Shown: positions 1-8,441 of the stretch, piece after piece | Numbering within the stretch: the stretch's first letter is position 1 | Layout of the letters: each line of letters begins with the position of its first letter | Origin: Victivallales bacterium | GTDB lineage: Bacteria > Verrucomicrobiota > Lentisphaeria > Victivallales > SZUA-371 | Assembly (NCBI GenBank): GCA_016936495.1 | Contig: JAFGXT010000159.1 | Location: 1-32,376 of the forward strand | Direction of reading: 5' to 3' | Length of the DNA stretch: 32,376 nt | Notes under the pieces: generated by a model | Seen by the model: only the letters and a program-made list of their open reading frames with translations | What the model was told of the DNA's origin: nothing | The model's database searches: none | Position numbers and translations under genes: made by a program

Positions 1-1092
1 CTGCCGATCAGCCTGGCAAACCGCAGCTCAATAAATGTCCGCAGCGGAGTTCAGCGTATGTTCGGCTCGCGCATATTCGGCAAACCATTCACCATTACCG
101 AATTCAACCATGCGGCTCCCGACGTCTTCCGCGCTGAAGGCGGAATAGTTACCGGAGCCTATGCCGCGCTGCAAGGCTGGAACGGACTCTACCGCTTTGC
201 CTACTCCCACCATGCGTACAGACTCATGAAACCGCATGCAATGAACTTTTTCGACACCGCTCATGACCCCATAGGTATGATTGGCGACAGAATCGGCGCG
301 ATCATACTATTACGCGGCGATGTCAAAGAATCCGAAATAACTATCCCCTGTCTCGTACCTGAAGATTATATGCGCGATCCCGCCGGACTTAAAGATCAGC
401 CTTCACATGCCATCAATAATGTAGGACTTTTCGCAAAAACCGGAAGTGTATTATGGAAAGCAGGCGCAAGCCTGCCGGAAAATACCATTGCGGTCATGGG
501 CGTAGGCAAACCGGTAAAAACCGGAGTACCCTACTTCTCCATTGAGAAGGCCGACGCCTTTGAGAAAATAGTAAAGGCCGGACTGGTAAAGGAAAATAAA
601 GGCTCCATCACCAGCTCCACCGGAGAATTGGAAATAAACTCAAGCGCGGGATATTTCAAAATGCGCTCACCACGCAGCGAAGGCTGCGTACTACCCGGCA
701 AAATGGACTTCAAAGGCAATTTCATGCAAGTCGTCAACAAAAACGGATTCGTGGTGCTTTTCGCCACCAGTTTAGACGGCAAAGAACTCAAAAACAGCCG
801 CAGAATACTGCTGGCGCATATGACCGATGTCCAGAACAACAAAACCAAATTCCGCGACAAACGCATGAATATACTTGAAAGCGATGGAGAACTCCCCTTG
901 CTGGCAAAACGCGGCAACGCGGAAATAACCCTCAACACCGGAAACGGCGACAAAACGGAAATATGGGCAATAAACCTGGACGGAAGCCGCATAAGTCAGG
1001 TAAAGACCCAAGCCACCTCCAACGGCATCGCCTTCACCGCCGATACCTTCGCCTTCAAACAGCCGGTATTTCTGTATGAACTGACACGTTAA
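1..1092 (+). CDS. Glycoside hydrolase-like protein, 3' part (5' end outside window)
   Basis: The reading frame is open from base 1, so this is the C-terminal part of a longer protein. The internal Met at base 58 is not a credible start, because the frame continues upstream and no ribosome site precedes it. Near the left edge, a strand-like FTITEFNH (Glu codon at 100-102) is followed by GAYAALQGWNGLYRFAY. This resembles the end of a TIM-barrel glycosidase of clan GH-A, where the nucleophile Glu lies at the end of strand 7; that match is from pattern memory only. The rest, about 270 residues, is beta-rich and looks like an accessory C-terminal domain. It is followed after 72 bases by a GH2 gene on the same strand, so a role in oligosaccharide breakdown is likely. 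Substrate and family number cannot be given from this fragment. Confidence 0.7.
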   Translation: MPISLANRSSINVRSGVQRMFGSRIFGKPFTITEFNHAAPDVFRAEGGIVTGAYAALQGWNGLYRFAYSHHAYRLMKPHAMNFFDTAHDPIGMIGDRIGAIILLRGDVKESEITIPCLVPEDYMRDPAGLKDQPSHAINNVGLFAKTGSVLWKAGASLPENTIAVMGVGKPVKTGVPYFSIEKADAFEKIVKAGLVKENKGSITSSTGELEINSSAGYFKMRSPRSEGCVLPGKMDFKGNFMQVVNKNGFVVLFATSLDGKELKNSRRILLAHMTDVQNNKTKFRDKRMNILESDGELPLLAKRGNAEITLNTGNGDKTEIWAINLDGSRISQVKTQATSNGIAFTADTFAFKQPVFLYELTR

Positions 1093-1164
1093 CATCAAAC
1101 ATGCCGATGTCGACACACGACGTCGGCTAAATTAATACACAATATTAGCGAGAACAATAAAAAA

Positions 1165-2844
1165 ATGTACAGTTTCAGCAAAAGAAACAGTGAATCCCTC
1201 AATGGAATATGGGATTTCAAATTCAACGACGATCACAATTGGAACGATGAAAACATCGGAAGCATAAACTACGATGACCGTATCACGGTACCATCGGCGT
1301 TCGATGCCATGCCTGCTTATAACGGCAAACGCGGCGTAGGCTTCTACCGCCGCTGCATCAATGTGCCGTCAGGACGCCGCGCGAAAATCAACTTCAACGC
1401 GGTCGGCATGTACGCGAAAATATTTATTGACGGGCGCAAAGTCGGCGAACAATACGCCGCATACACTCCGTTCAGTGTAAATATTCCGGCGGAAGACAGA
1501 GAGAAGAGAGAGCTGGTGGTGATGACTTGCAACCGTTTCGATTATGAAATATACCCTTTGCATGAGATATTTTTTGATTTCTATGCCTATGGTGGTATTT
1601 TTCGCGATATAGAACTACAAGTGCTCCCGGACGGCGATACGCTCGACTGGCTCGGCGTTGATACCCTCGACTATCGCAGCGGAGAAATAAAAGTACGCGT
1701 CAAACCGGTAAAACCAGGCAATGTGCTGAAAATAAGCTTTGACGGCGAAACGCCGGAAACACTGACGGTTGACAAGGTATCCGGCAACGAATTTGTCTTT
1801 AAACACCAGCTCGCGGATTTCACCCCATGGTCGCCGGAACTGCCGGAACTACATACAGTCTGCGTCGACAACGGCACTGACTCCATCAGCACACGCTTCG
1901 GCATACGTCAGGTAGCAGCTCAAAACGGCAAAATACTGCTCAACGGCAAAGCCGTAAAGCTACTGGGATATTGCCGTCACGAAGCGCATCCGCAATACGG
2001 CCCCGCCCTGCCCTTGTCGCAACTTATCGCTGACTTACAACTCCTGCGCGGACTGGGATGCAATTTCGTCCGCGGCTCACACTACCAACAGGATCCGCGC
2101 TTCCTTGAACTTTGCGACGAAATGGGATTTCTGGTCTTCGAGGAAAGTATGGGCTGGGGTCAAAGCGTGAAACACTTTACCGATCCGGTTTTTATCGAAG
2201 CTCAAATAAAACAGACCGCCGCCATGATCGAAACATCCTACAACCATCCTTCAGTCATCATGCGCGGCTTCCTCAACGAGGGGGAATCTGACAAAGAAGA
2301 ATCCCGCGGTTGCTATGAAGCGCTGGTCAAATTACTGAAAGCCAAGGATCCGCATCGGCTTATCACCTACGCCAGTAACCGCGAAGAACGCGATCTGTTT
2401 CTGGAAATGGTGGACGTGATATGCTTCAACATCTATCCGGCGTGGTACTCCGAAAACCGCTCCAATGAATCACCGCTGGATGAAATCATACCGCGCATAC
2501 ACCGCAATATCAATCACCTGAAAGAACGCGGCCTGGCGGACAAACCTTATATAATCTCAGAAATCGGAGCGGGTGCCATTTACGGCTGGCGCGACCCGAT
2601 ATGCGCTTACTGGTCAGAGGAATACCAGCGCGAATACCTGTCCATCACCTGCAAAGAGGTATTGGACAACGATGCCATCGCCGGAGTAGCGCTATGGCAG
2701 TTCTGCGACTGCCGCACCTATCGCGGTTCCGGTGCGCTTGGACGCCCGCGCTCCTTCAACAACAAAGGCACTTTTGATGAATACCGTCGCCCCAAACTGG
2801 CCGCCGAGGCGGTCGCAAACCTGTTCAAAGGATACAAAAAATGA
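1165..2844 (+). CDS. Glycoside hydrolase family 2 (beta-glucuronidase/beta-galactosidase type)
   Basis: This is a 559-residue GH2 enzyme. It begins with the jelly-roll sugar-binding domain (LNGIWDFKF near the start, then GVGFYRR). An immunoglobulin-like domain follows at about 160-245, then the TIM barrel with FVRGSHYQQDPRFLELCDEMG. The expected acid/base Glu is E372 in RGFLNEGES, and the expected nucleophile is E466 in YIISEIGAG. The SEIGAG context resembles beta-glucuronidases more than LacZ, but the substrate cannot be fixed from sequence. At 559 residues it is slightly shorter than typical beta-glucuronidases (about 600). There is no signal peptide, so it probably acts in the cytoplasm on imported oligosaccharides. 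Its stop overlaps the next gene by four bases (ATGA), so the two are translationally coupled. The ribosome site ahead of the start is weak. Confidence 0.88.
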   Translation: MYSFSKRNSESLNGIWDFKFNDDHNWNDENIGSINYDDRITVPSAFDAMPAYNGKRGVGFYRRCINVPSGRRAKINFNAVGMYAKIFIDGRKVGEQYAAYTPFSVNIPAEDREKRELVVMTCNRFDYEIYPLHEIFFDFYAYGGIFRDIELQVLPDGDTLDWLGVDTLDYRSGEIKVRVKPVKPGNVLKISFDGETPETLTVDKVSGNEFVFKHQLADFTPWSPELPELHTVCVDNGTDSISTRFGIRQVAAQNGKILLNGKAVKLLGYCRHEAHPQYGPALPLSQLIADLQLLRGLGCNFVRGSHYQQDPRFLELCDEMGFLVFEESMGWGQSVKHFTDPVFIEAQIKQTAAMIETSYNHPSVIMRGFLNEGESDKEESRGCYEALVKLLKAKDPHRLITYASNREERDLFLEMVDVICFNIYPAWYSENRSNESPLDEIIPRIHRNINHLKERGLADKPYIISEIGAGAIYGWRDPICAYWSEEYQREYLSITCKEVLDNDAIAGVALWQFCDCRTYRGSGALGRPRSFNNKGTFDEYRRPKLAAEAVANLFKGYKK

Positions 2845-4043
2845 GCATTCATCCGGAATTAGAATGGAAGCGCCTTACCCCGAAAGGTGCGCATCACTTT
2901 TTTGGCTATTATGACCGTTGCGCCTGGAATCATGACCAGACCTTGCATCTTACGCTCAAGGTTCCTCAGCGTGACAGACTGCCGGCGCCGGGTGAAACCG
3001 CCGAAATAGGAACCGTAAACTCAAACGGAATCTATACACCGCTCACCACTACCCGCGCATGGTGCCATCAGCAAGGCAGCATGACCCTGTGGTTGAAACA
3101 CCGTCAGGATTGCTTCATTTATAATGACTTTGACGAAACCAGCGGCAAACTGATCGCCAGAATTTATCGCCTCGGACATGGTATAGATGGAACTTATGAA
3201 CGCCCAATATACGCCATATCCCCCGACGGACGGTGGGGCGCATCGTTAAACTTCGCCCGCATTCCCCGGCGCGGTTACACCTATGCCGACGCACTTCTGC
3301 CACGTGAATACTGGCCCGATCTTGACAACGATGGAATATTCCGTGTAGACCTCCATACCGGGGAAACCCGCCTGCTGGTTCCATTCAGAAAGATGTTCGA
3401 GTTGCATCCAACCCCTTACACCCTTGAAGATATGTACGTATGGCTGAATCACATCATCTTCAACTGCGACGGCTCACGCCTGCTCTGGCTACTCCGTCAT
3501 TGCAACAACACCTCCGAGCCCTTCCCCTGGCATACCCACATGTTCACCGTGGGAATCAATGGCGAAGACCTGCGCTGTCCCCTGCCGGAATTCTATTGGA
3601 ATGGCATGATCTCACATCAGATATGGGGAAGAACTCCGCATGAAATACTCATCGACGCCCGCTGGGGCGGCAAAAATCACGACTGCGTGGTGTTCGATGA
3701 AAGAGAACTCCCTTTAAGAGCTCAACGCCTCAGCTCAGGAATGGGGCCAATGGCTCATCTGGTGTTCTCGCCGGACGGCAAATGGATGCTCGCCGACACC
3801 TACCCCGACGGACAATCACGGCAACGCCTGGCGCTGATCAATTCCGAAACCGGAGCCATCACCAGACTGGGTAAATTTCATCACTGTCAATCTGCTAAAA
3901 CCATAGTGGACGTGCGTTGCGATCTGCATCCGCGCTGGTCTCCGGACGGACGCATCGTTACCGTCGATTCCATTCATGACGGCGAAACCGCGATATATAT
4001 GCTTGACGTCGGCGACATCATTGACAAAATAAAACAGTTATGA
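2841..4043 (+). CDS. TolB/oligogalacturonate-lyase-like beta-propeller protein
   Basis: This is a 400-residue protein with repeated propeller-blade motifs: AISPDGRWGAS, VFSPDGKWMLADT and HPRWSPDGRIVTVDS. These are the PD40/WD40-like repeats of TolB-type and oligogalacturonate-lyase-type propellers. The N-terminal HHFFGYYDRCAWNHD, rich in aromatic residues and His, recalls a family seen in polysaccharide-degradation loci. I know of no assured function for that family. There is no signal peptide, so it should be cytoplasmic like the GH2 enzyme it overlaps by four bases (ATGA). The late His in DLHPRWSPDG matches a position used for metal binding in oligogalacturonate lyase, which leaves a lyase or epimerase role open, but this is inference. 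It ends the operon; 125 bases separate it from the next gene. Confidence 0.75.
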   Translation: MSIHPELEWKRLTPKGAHHFFGYYDRCAWNHDQTLHLTLKVPQRDRLPAPGETAEIGTVNSNGIYTPLTTTRAWCHQQGSMTLWLKHRQDCFIYNDFDETSGKLIARIYRLGHGIDGTYERPIYAISPDGRWGASLNFARIPRRGYTYADALLPREYWPDLDNDGIFRVDLHTGETRLLVPFRKMFELHPTPYTLEDMYVWLNHIIFNCDGSRLLWLLRHCNNTSEPFPWHTHMFTVGINGEDLRCPLPEFYWNGMISHQIWGRTPHEILIDARWGGKNHDCVVFDERELPLRAQRLSSGMGPMAHLVFSPDGKWMLADTYPDGQSRQRLALINSETGAITRLGKFHHCQSAKTIVDVRCDLHPRWSPDGRIVTVDSIHDGETAIYMLDVGDIIDKIKQL

Positions 4044-4076
4044 AAATTTCTTGAACCCAAACGCCACAAAATAATG

Positions 4077-4104
4077 TTTACTTCTGGCATTTATCGACTA
4101 TAAG
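4077..4104 (+). promoter_or_regulatory. Possible sigma70-type promoter for the SDR gene
   Basis: TTTACT at 4077-4082 and TATAAG at 4099-4104 are separated by 16 bases, matching 4 of 6 and 5 of 6 consensus positions. They lie in the 125-base gap ahead of the SDR gene at 4169. This is moderate support only. Confidence 0.35.
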
Positions 4105-4168
4105 ATGTATTTTACAGGTTTCATATGGAACTATAAAATAACAGCAACACCATTCCAGGTGACGAAAA

Positions 4169-4915
4169 ATGTCAGATTTAAACAAAAAAACAGTATTGAT
4201 AACCGGGGTATCCAGCGGGCTGGGACGCGCTATGGCACAGGAATTCAACAATCAGGGCTTCCGTGTAGCCGGAATATCCAGAAGCAAACCGGAAAAATAT
4301 GTAGACCTGTGGATCAAAGCGGACATCACCAGTAAAGAAGAACTCGACGCAGCAGAAAAAATCATAACAAATGAACTCGGAAGACTTGACGTACTGATCA
4401 ACAACGCCGGAATTGGCGGCTATGAAAAATGGGAGAACCTTCCAGAAGAAGAACTCCGTACCATGTTCGAAATAAACTTTTTCGCGCCGGTACGGCTTAC
4501 CAATATGCTCCTGCCCATGCTGCGTGAACGCGAAGGCACAATAATCAACATAGCCTCGATAGCCGCAAAACTTTACGTGCCATGCATGGGAGCTTATTGC
4601 GCCTCCAAAGCGGCGCTCAATCTATACAGCGACTCTCTGCGCGCAGAACTTATCAGCTCCAATATCCATGTTCTGAAAGTTATGCCCGGAAGAATAAATA
4701 CCGGATTCTCATCCCGGGCCGTCGGCTCAATGAATCCTCCGGAAACTCCCAGCGGCGGCAGCTCCGAACAAAAGTTCGCGGAAAAGGTATTCAAAGCCTG
4801 TATTAAGAAAAAAAGATTCCTCATCTACCCATGGTGGTATTCACTGTTTCTACTCATCCCAAAGCTCATTCCAGGTCTTTATGACCGCAAAAACAATGAA
4901 ATGTGGGGCATTTAG
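4169..4915 (+). CDS. Short-chain dehydrogenase/reductase (classical SDR)
   Basis: This is a 248-residue NAD(P)-dependent oxidoreductase of the classical SDR fold. Visible motifs are the nucleotide-binding GVSSGLGRAM near the N-terminus, LINNAGIGGYE (the NNAG strand), a Ser-containing NIASIAAK, and the catalytic pair Y143/K147 in AYCASKAALN. The segment after strand 6 (VMPGRINTGF) also fits. The C-terminus carries a hydrophobic stretch (WWYSLFLLIPKLIPGLY) that could hold it at the membrane, as in several lipid-acting SDRs. The substrate is unknown. The start is supported by AGGTGA about 8-13 bases upstream. It stands alone: its own promoter is possible at 4077-4104, and 123 bases separate it from the ABC operon. 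Confidence 0.9.
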   Translation: MSDLNKKTVLITGVSSGLGRAMAQEFNNQGFRVAGISRSKPEKYVDLWIKADITSKEELDAAEKIITNELGRLDVLINNAGIGGYEKWENLPEEELRTMFEINFFAPVRLTNMLLPMLREREGTIINIASIAAKLYVPCMGAYCASKAALNLYSDSLRAELISSNIHVLKVMPGRINTGFSSRAVGSMNPPETPSGGSSEQKFAEKVFKACIKKKRFLIYPWWYSLFLLIPKLIPGLYDRKNNEMWGI

Positions 4916-5038
4916 ACGTAATTTTTATTGAATTTCGCCTTGCATTATTCTTACGCCTGTTGTATCTTTGTTTGAGGAGCACAATCACAGGCATTTCTTT
5001 TTTAGTTATATTTTATAGAATAAAAGGCAATTGGGAAT

Positions 5039-5977
5039 ATGGAAGACTTTGTCATAAGAACAGAAAACCTCACAAAAGTTTACGGACATCTCTTCTGGAA
5101 AAAGAAAGAAGCTTCACTCGAAAAACTTAATCTTCAAATCCCGCGAGGTTCAGTCTTTGGCTTTCTAGGTCCTAACGGTGCCGGAAAAACCACCACCATA
5201 CGTTTGCTGATGGATCTTATCAAACCATCTGAAGGTCAAGCGTGGGTACTCGGTCAACCTGCCGACAATGTAAAAGTAAAACAGCGCATCGGCTACCTGC
5301 CGGACGGACCATCATTCAGTACCTATCTCAAAGCATATGAATTTCTCAATATCTGCGCGAAACTATTGAAAATACCTTCATCGGAACGCAAAAAACGCAT
5401 CTACGAGGTTTTGGACATTGTAAAGATGACCGAACATGCCAATTCAAAACTTGGCGGCTTCTCGCGAGGAATGATACAGCGCATCGGCATTGCCCAGTCT
5501 ATTCTCAACAAACCGGAGTTGCTCATACTCGACGAACCTTTGGTCGGACTTGATCCTCATGGCAGACAGGAACTCAAGGACATCATAAATGAACAGAAAA
5601 AGGCGGGGACTAATGTATTCTTCTGTAGCCATATTCTCTCAGATGTAGAGAAAATATGCGACCATGTCGGCATATTGTCCAGAGGCAAAATGCTATGCTG
5701 CGGCGCGTTGACCGACTTGCTGTCCGAAACAGGATACAGACTTGTAATAAAAGCCGGTCATGACGACATAATGCAGAAATTCATGCCGGAGGCGTCATCA
5801 AGTTCAAAACTGTCAGATGGAGGTTGGGAATTGGTATTTAAGGAGAATGTAGAGGTAAAAAAATCTATAGATGAATTAAAAAGAGAAAAACCGGACGCGA
5901 TAACATATCATCCGTCCAAAGAAAACCTGGAGGATTTTTTCTTCAGACAAATAGCCAGTACGGACAAGCGAATTTAA
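5039..5977 (+). CDS. ABC transporter ATP-binding protein (ABC-2 type)
   Basis: This is a 312-residue ATPase, first gene of an eight-gene operon. The Walker A motif is GPNGAGKTTT at 44-53 (K50). The signature is the variant LGGFSRGM at 138-145 in place of LSGGQ. Walker B is LLILDEP with D165/E166, followed by a D-loop GLDP and the switch His in FFCSHI. The C-terminal 80 residues form the extra domain common to ATPases that work with ABC-2 permeases of the multidrug, gliding (GldA-like) or Nos type. The partners are probably the permeases at 6021 and 8442. The start follows GGGA two bases before the ATG, a close spacing. The gap to the next gene is 43 bases and contains a strong AAGGAGAG site. 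The transported substrate is not shown by sequence. Confidence 0.92.
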   Translation: MEDFVIRTENLTKVYGHLFWKKKEASLEKLNLQIPRGSVFGFLGPNGAGKTTTIRLLMDLIKPSEGQAWVLGQPADNVKVKQRIGYLPDGPSFSTYLKAYEFLNICAKLLKIPSSERKKRIYEVLDIVKMTEHANSKLGGFSRGMIQRIGIAQSILNKPELLILDEPLVGLDPHGRQELKDIINEQKKAGTNVFFCSHILSDVEKICDHVGILSRGKMLCCGALTDLLSETGYRLVIKAGHDDIMQKFMPEASSSSKLSDGGWELVFKENVEVKKSIDELKREKPDAITYHPSKENLEDFFFRQIASTDKRI

Positions 5978-6020
5978 TTTTCAGCGGTAAAAAACAACAA
6001 CACATAAAAGGAGAGTTACC

Positions 6021-6755
6021 ATGAACGAAATAATGGCAATTGCCGGTAGCACGTGGCGAAGAATTCTAAGGATGAAAGTAGTATATTTCCTGATTGTATG
6101 CGTATGGATACTGATCGGAAGCGCTATGAACTACGACATCCTTTCCCTGGGAGAGGAAAAAGAATTGATGATCGACGTATCTTTACTACTCAACACAATA
6201 GCAATCGCGTTGATTGTTATTTCAGTAACCTTTGAAATCCCTCGCGAACTACACGAAGGTGCCGCAGCGACTATGCTCACCAAACCATTGGGCAGAACTC
6301 AGTATCTGGTCGGCAAATTTCTTGGTTCAGTAATCACCGCCATAATCATCGGACTGATCATCGCCGCCGGTTTCTTTGTGTTGTTCTACATGGTTTTCGG
6401 CGAACCTCTGATTATCAGCCTGCTTCAGGCTCACTTGCTCATCATAGCCAGTTCAATCCCCATGACGGCAATAGCGGTACTGTTCTCCATGATCTTGCCG
6501 GAAATGATTACTCCGATCATTACCGCCATCGCATTATGGTTCTCGTTCTCAACCAGTCACCTTGCAAAATATGGCTTTATGAAGATAATCTATGGCGGCG
6601 TCCTGCCGGATTTGGATCTGTTCAACTTCAAATCCGCGGCAATGATTACAGCCGGCTGGAGTTATGTTGCAATGGCAGCGGTATGGGGCGCGATCTTCAG
6701 CGTATTCGCGCTGACGCTTTCCAGCCTGATCTTCAGATTCAAAGACATCAAGTAA
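6021..6755 (+). CDS. ABC-2 type permease, first of two
   Basis: This is a 244-residue integral membrane protein with about six hydrophobic segments: around 19-38, 53-70, 100-128, 135-158, 164-180 and 215-236. After the second segment it carries FEIPRELHEG followed by TMLTKPLGRTQYLVGKFLG. This cytoplasmic-loop motif is shared almost position by position with the second permease in the operon at 8442 (TDIPRDIE, then LMLSKPITRADYLIGKYIG). The two are therefore paralogues and may form a heterodimeric channel driven by the ATPase at 5039. This is inference from motif similarity and gene order. The start has a strong AAGGAGAG site. The stop lies 22 bases before the next gene, which also has a strong AGGAGGAAAG site. 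Confidence 0.85.
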   Translation: MNEIMAIAGSTWRRILRMKVVYFLIVCVWILIGSAMNYDILSLGEEKELMIDVSLLLNTIAIALIVISVTFEIPRELHEGAAATMLTKPLGRTQYLVGKFLGSVITAIIIGLIIAAGFFVLFYMVFGEPLIISLLQAHLLIIASSIPMTAIAVLFSMILPEMITPIITAIALWFSFSTSHLAKYGFMKIIYGGVLPDLDLFNFKSAAMITAGWSYVAMAAVWGAIFSVFALTLSSLIFRFKDIK

Positions 6756-6777
6756 AACTCCAGGAGGAAAGAAAATC

Positions 6778-7683
6778 ATGAAAAAAACAGTTGTTAATCA
6801 TATCATTATAATGGCTATTGCGATTGTCGCAGGCGGCATGCTCGCAAAAACGCTCCACGAAAAACAAATCAGCACGATTCCATCAAAAAGCGCAATTTCA
6901 GGAGTGCCTATAGGTGGATTCCATAAATTCGCTTCCGACGTAAAATGGATGCTGTTCATCAACTACATGGGCAGCCTTCAGACCATCAACGAAGACAATA
7001 AAGACGAAGTGGTCAAGCGCCTTGAACAGATCATTGATCTGAATCCGAATTTCGAACAAGCTATCCACATGGGCGCAATGTCCTTGTCTAACGCGTCTCC
7101 CGATCAGGCGGTGGAATTTCTTTCACGCGCCATCGCCAGCGAAGATCCAACCCTGAAGAAAAACTGGAAACTGCCTTTCCTGGCGGGATTCATTCTCATG
7201 CACTACAAACAGCCAGCACAATATTCTGAAGCTGCAAGGTATTTCCGCATGGCATTGGAACGTTCTGAAGGCAAACCGGAAGATTACGTCATAAACAGCT
7301 ACCTGCGTGCCCGCGGCAACGCCAACGGAATAAAAGACGCTAGACTCGCACTACTTGATTCACTCGTATTTGAGTGGAAAAAAACCAGTGGCGATCTCAT
7401 GGAAACAACTATTATTCCAAACATAACAGAAAGACTTCTCGTAGCAGCGCAAGCCGCTAGAGACAGCCATCCCGGAGACGAAAAAGTTACTGCTATAGTC
7501 ACCGAAGTTTCCGCAACTCTCGGAGACAAACACATTTGTTCCTCCTGTCTCCACAGCTATGGTCCCGGAGACAATTTCTGCGCACATTGCGGTAACAAAG
7601 TCAAACCTTATGGTCAGTGCTCAGCTTGCAAACACGTACTCAAAGGTAACTTCTGCAGCAACTGCGGAGTAAAAGCCAAATAA
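6778..7683 (+). CDS. Membrane-anchored helical-repeat protein with C-terminal double zinc ribbon
   Basis: This is a 301-residue protein. It begins KK and then has a hydrophobic stretch at about 8-25, either an uncleaved anchor or a signal peptide. The middle (about 45-245) is helical. GGFHKFASDVKWMLFINYMG, then LEQIIDLNPNFEQAIHMGA and AARYFRMALERSEGKPEDY, look like TPR-type repeats. The C-terminus holds two CxxC-x8-11-CxxC zinc ribbons with cysteines 254/257/268/271 and 281/284/293/296. This is the double-zinc-ribbon arrangement usually found in the cytoplasm. With a single N-terminal anchor and positive N-terminus, the bulk should lie outside the cytoplasm, which is odd for zinc ribbons. It sits between the two ABC permease genes with 22- and 8-base gaps. 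Function is unknown; an adaptor or substrate-recognition role for the transporter is a guess. Confidence 0.8.
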   Translation: MKKTVVNHIIIMAIAIVAGGMLAKTLHEKQISTIPSKSAISGVPIGGFHKFASDVKWMLFINYMGSLQTINEDNKDEVVKRLEQIIDLNPNFEQAIHMGAMSLSNASPDQAVEFLSRAIASEDPTLKKNWKLPFLAGFILMHYKQPAQYSEAARYFRMALERSEGKPEDYVINSYLRARGNANGIKDARLALLDSLVFEWKKTSGDLMETTIIPNITERLLVAAQAARDSHPGDEKVTAIVTEVSATLGDKHICSSCLHSYGPGDNFCAHCGNKVKPYGQCSACKHVLKGNFCSNCGVKAK

Positions 7684-7691
7684 AAACAGCC

Positions 7692-8438
7692 ATGATTAAA
7701 CTACCTGTTAAAGGAAAAATTCTGGCAATACTGATTTCAGCGTTTGTACTGTATTTTTACTCTGAATCAGTATTGCGGCAGGGAGCTGTATCAAGCATTG
7801 ACTCCGGCAAGCTCAATAAAGACAGTCTACTGTCCGAGCTGCCCGGAGCATTGCGCGATGAAGTCGACTACCGGATAACTTACATGCAGTTACAGGAACA
7901 TATCCGCACTGCTCGTACGGACATCCAGAAAGCCACGGCATTGTCCAACATGGCTGACTTCATCAAAGACCCCGCAAAACGAGCGGAACTTTTCCTTGAG
8001 GTATATAAGAATTATCCCAATATTCCGCAAGCATTACGAGCATATGTTTATTTTCTGGAGAACAACAGTTCCAAAGAAAAAGTCAGTATCGCAGATTTTG
8101 TCGCCTATATTCAGACATTGTCGATATACGACAGATATTACGCTCTATCTCTGGGGTTCACTAAACTCCGTGATCTAAATGTCTCCCTCGAAAAACGTTA
8201 TGAGTTCCTGAAACATCTGCTCAAGACCAAGCCCGAATTTCGGGAATATTCCAATATGTACGCACTGCTGGCGGATATATGCTCACAGTTAAACAAGCAG
8301 GAAGAGTACAAACTGGCGATTGAACTGGAAAAGACTTCCCTCAGCAGTCCCATGCTGGAGACGATGTACGTCGAAGAAATGGAACGAAAGCGCAAAGAAA
8401 CACTGGAAGCGGATCAAAGCAAGCAGGAGAACAAATAA
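7692..8438 (+). CDS. Membrane-anchored helical protein, TPR-like, unknown function
   Basis: This 248-residue protein has a basic N-terminus and one hydrophobic segment at about 9-26 (LAILISAFVLYFYSESVL). About 200 mostly helical residues follow, with TPR-like periodicity in ALSNMADFIKDPAKRAELFLEVYKNYPNIPQALRAYVYF. The C-terminus is highly charged (MERKRKETLEADQSKQENK). I do not recognise a named family. It starts 8 bases after the zinc-ribbon gene, with no clear ribosome site of its own, so translation probably depends on coupling. It stops 3 bases before the second permease. Its topology (anchor plus soluble helical domain) mirrors the gene before it, so the two may be paired accessory subunits of the transporter. 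That is inference from position. Confidence 0.72.
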   Translation: MIKLPVKGKILAILISAFVLYFYSESVLRQGAVSSIDSGKLNKDSLLSELPGALRDEVDYRITYMQLQEHIRTARTDIQKATALSNMADFIKDPAKRAELFLEVYKNYPNIPQALRAYVYFLENNSSKEKVSIADFVAYIQTLSIYDRYYALSLGFTKLRDLNVSLEKRYEFLKHLLKTKPEFREYSNMYALLADICSQLNKQEEYKLAIELEKTSLSSPMLETMYVEEMERKRKETLEADQSKQENK

Positions 8439-8441
8439 GTC

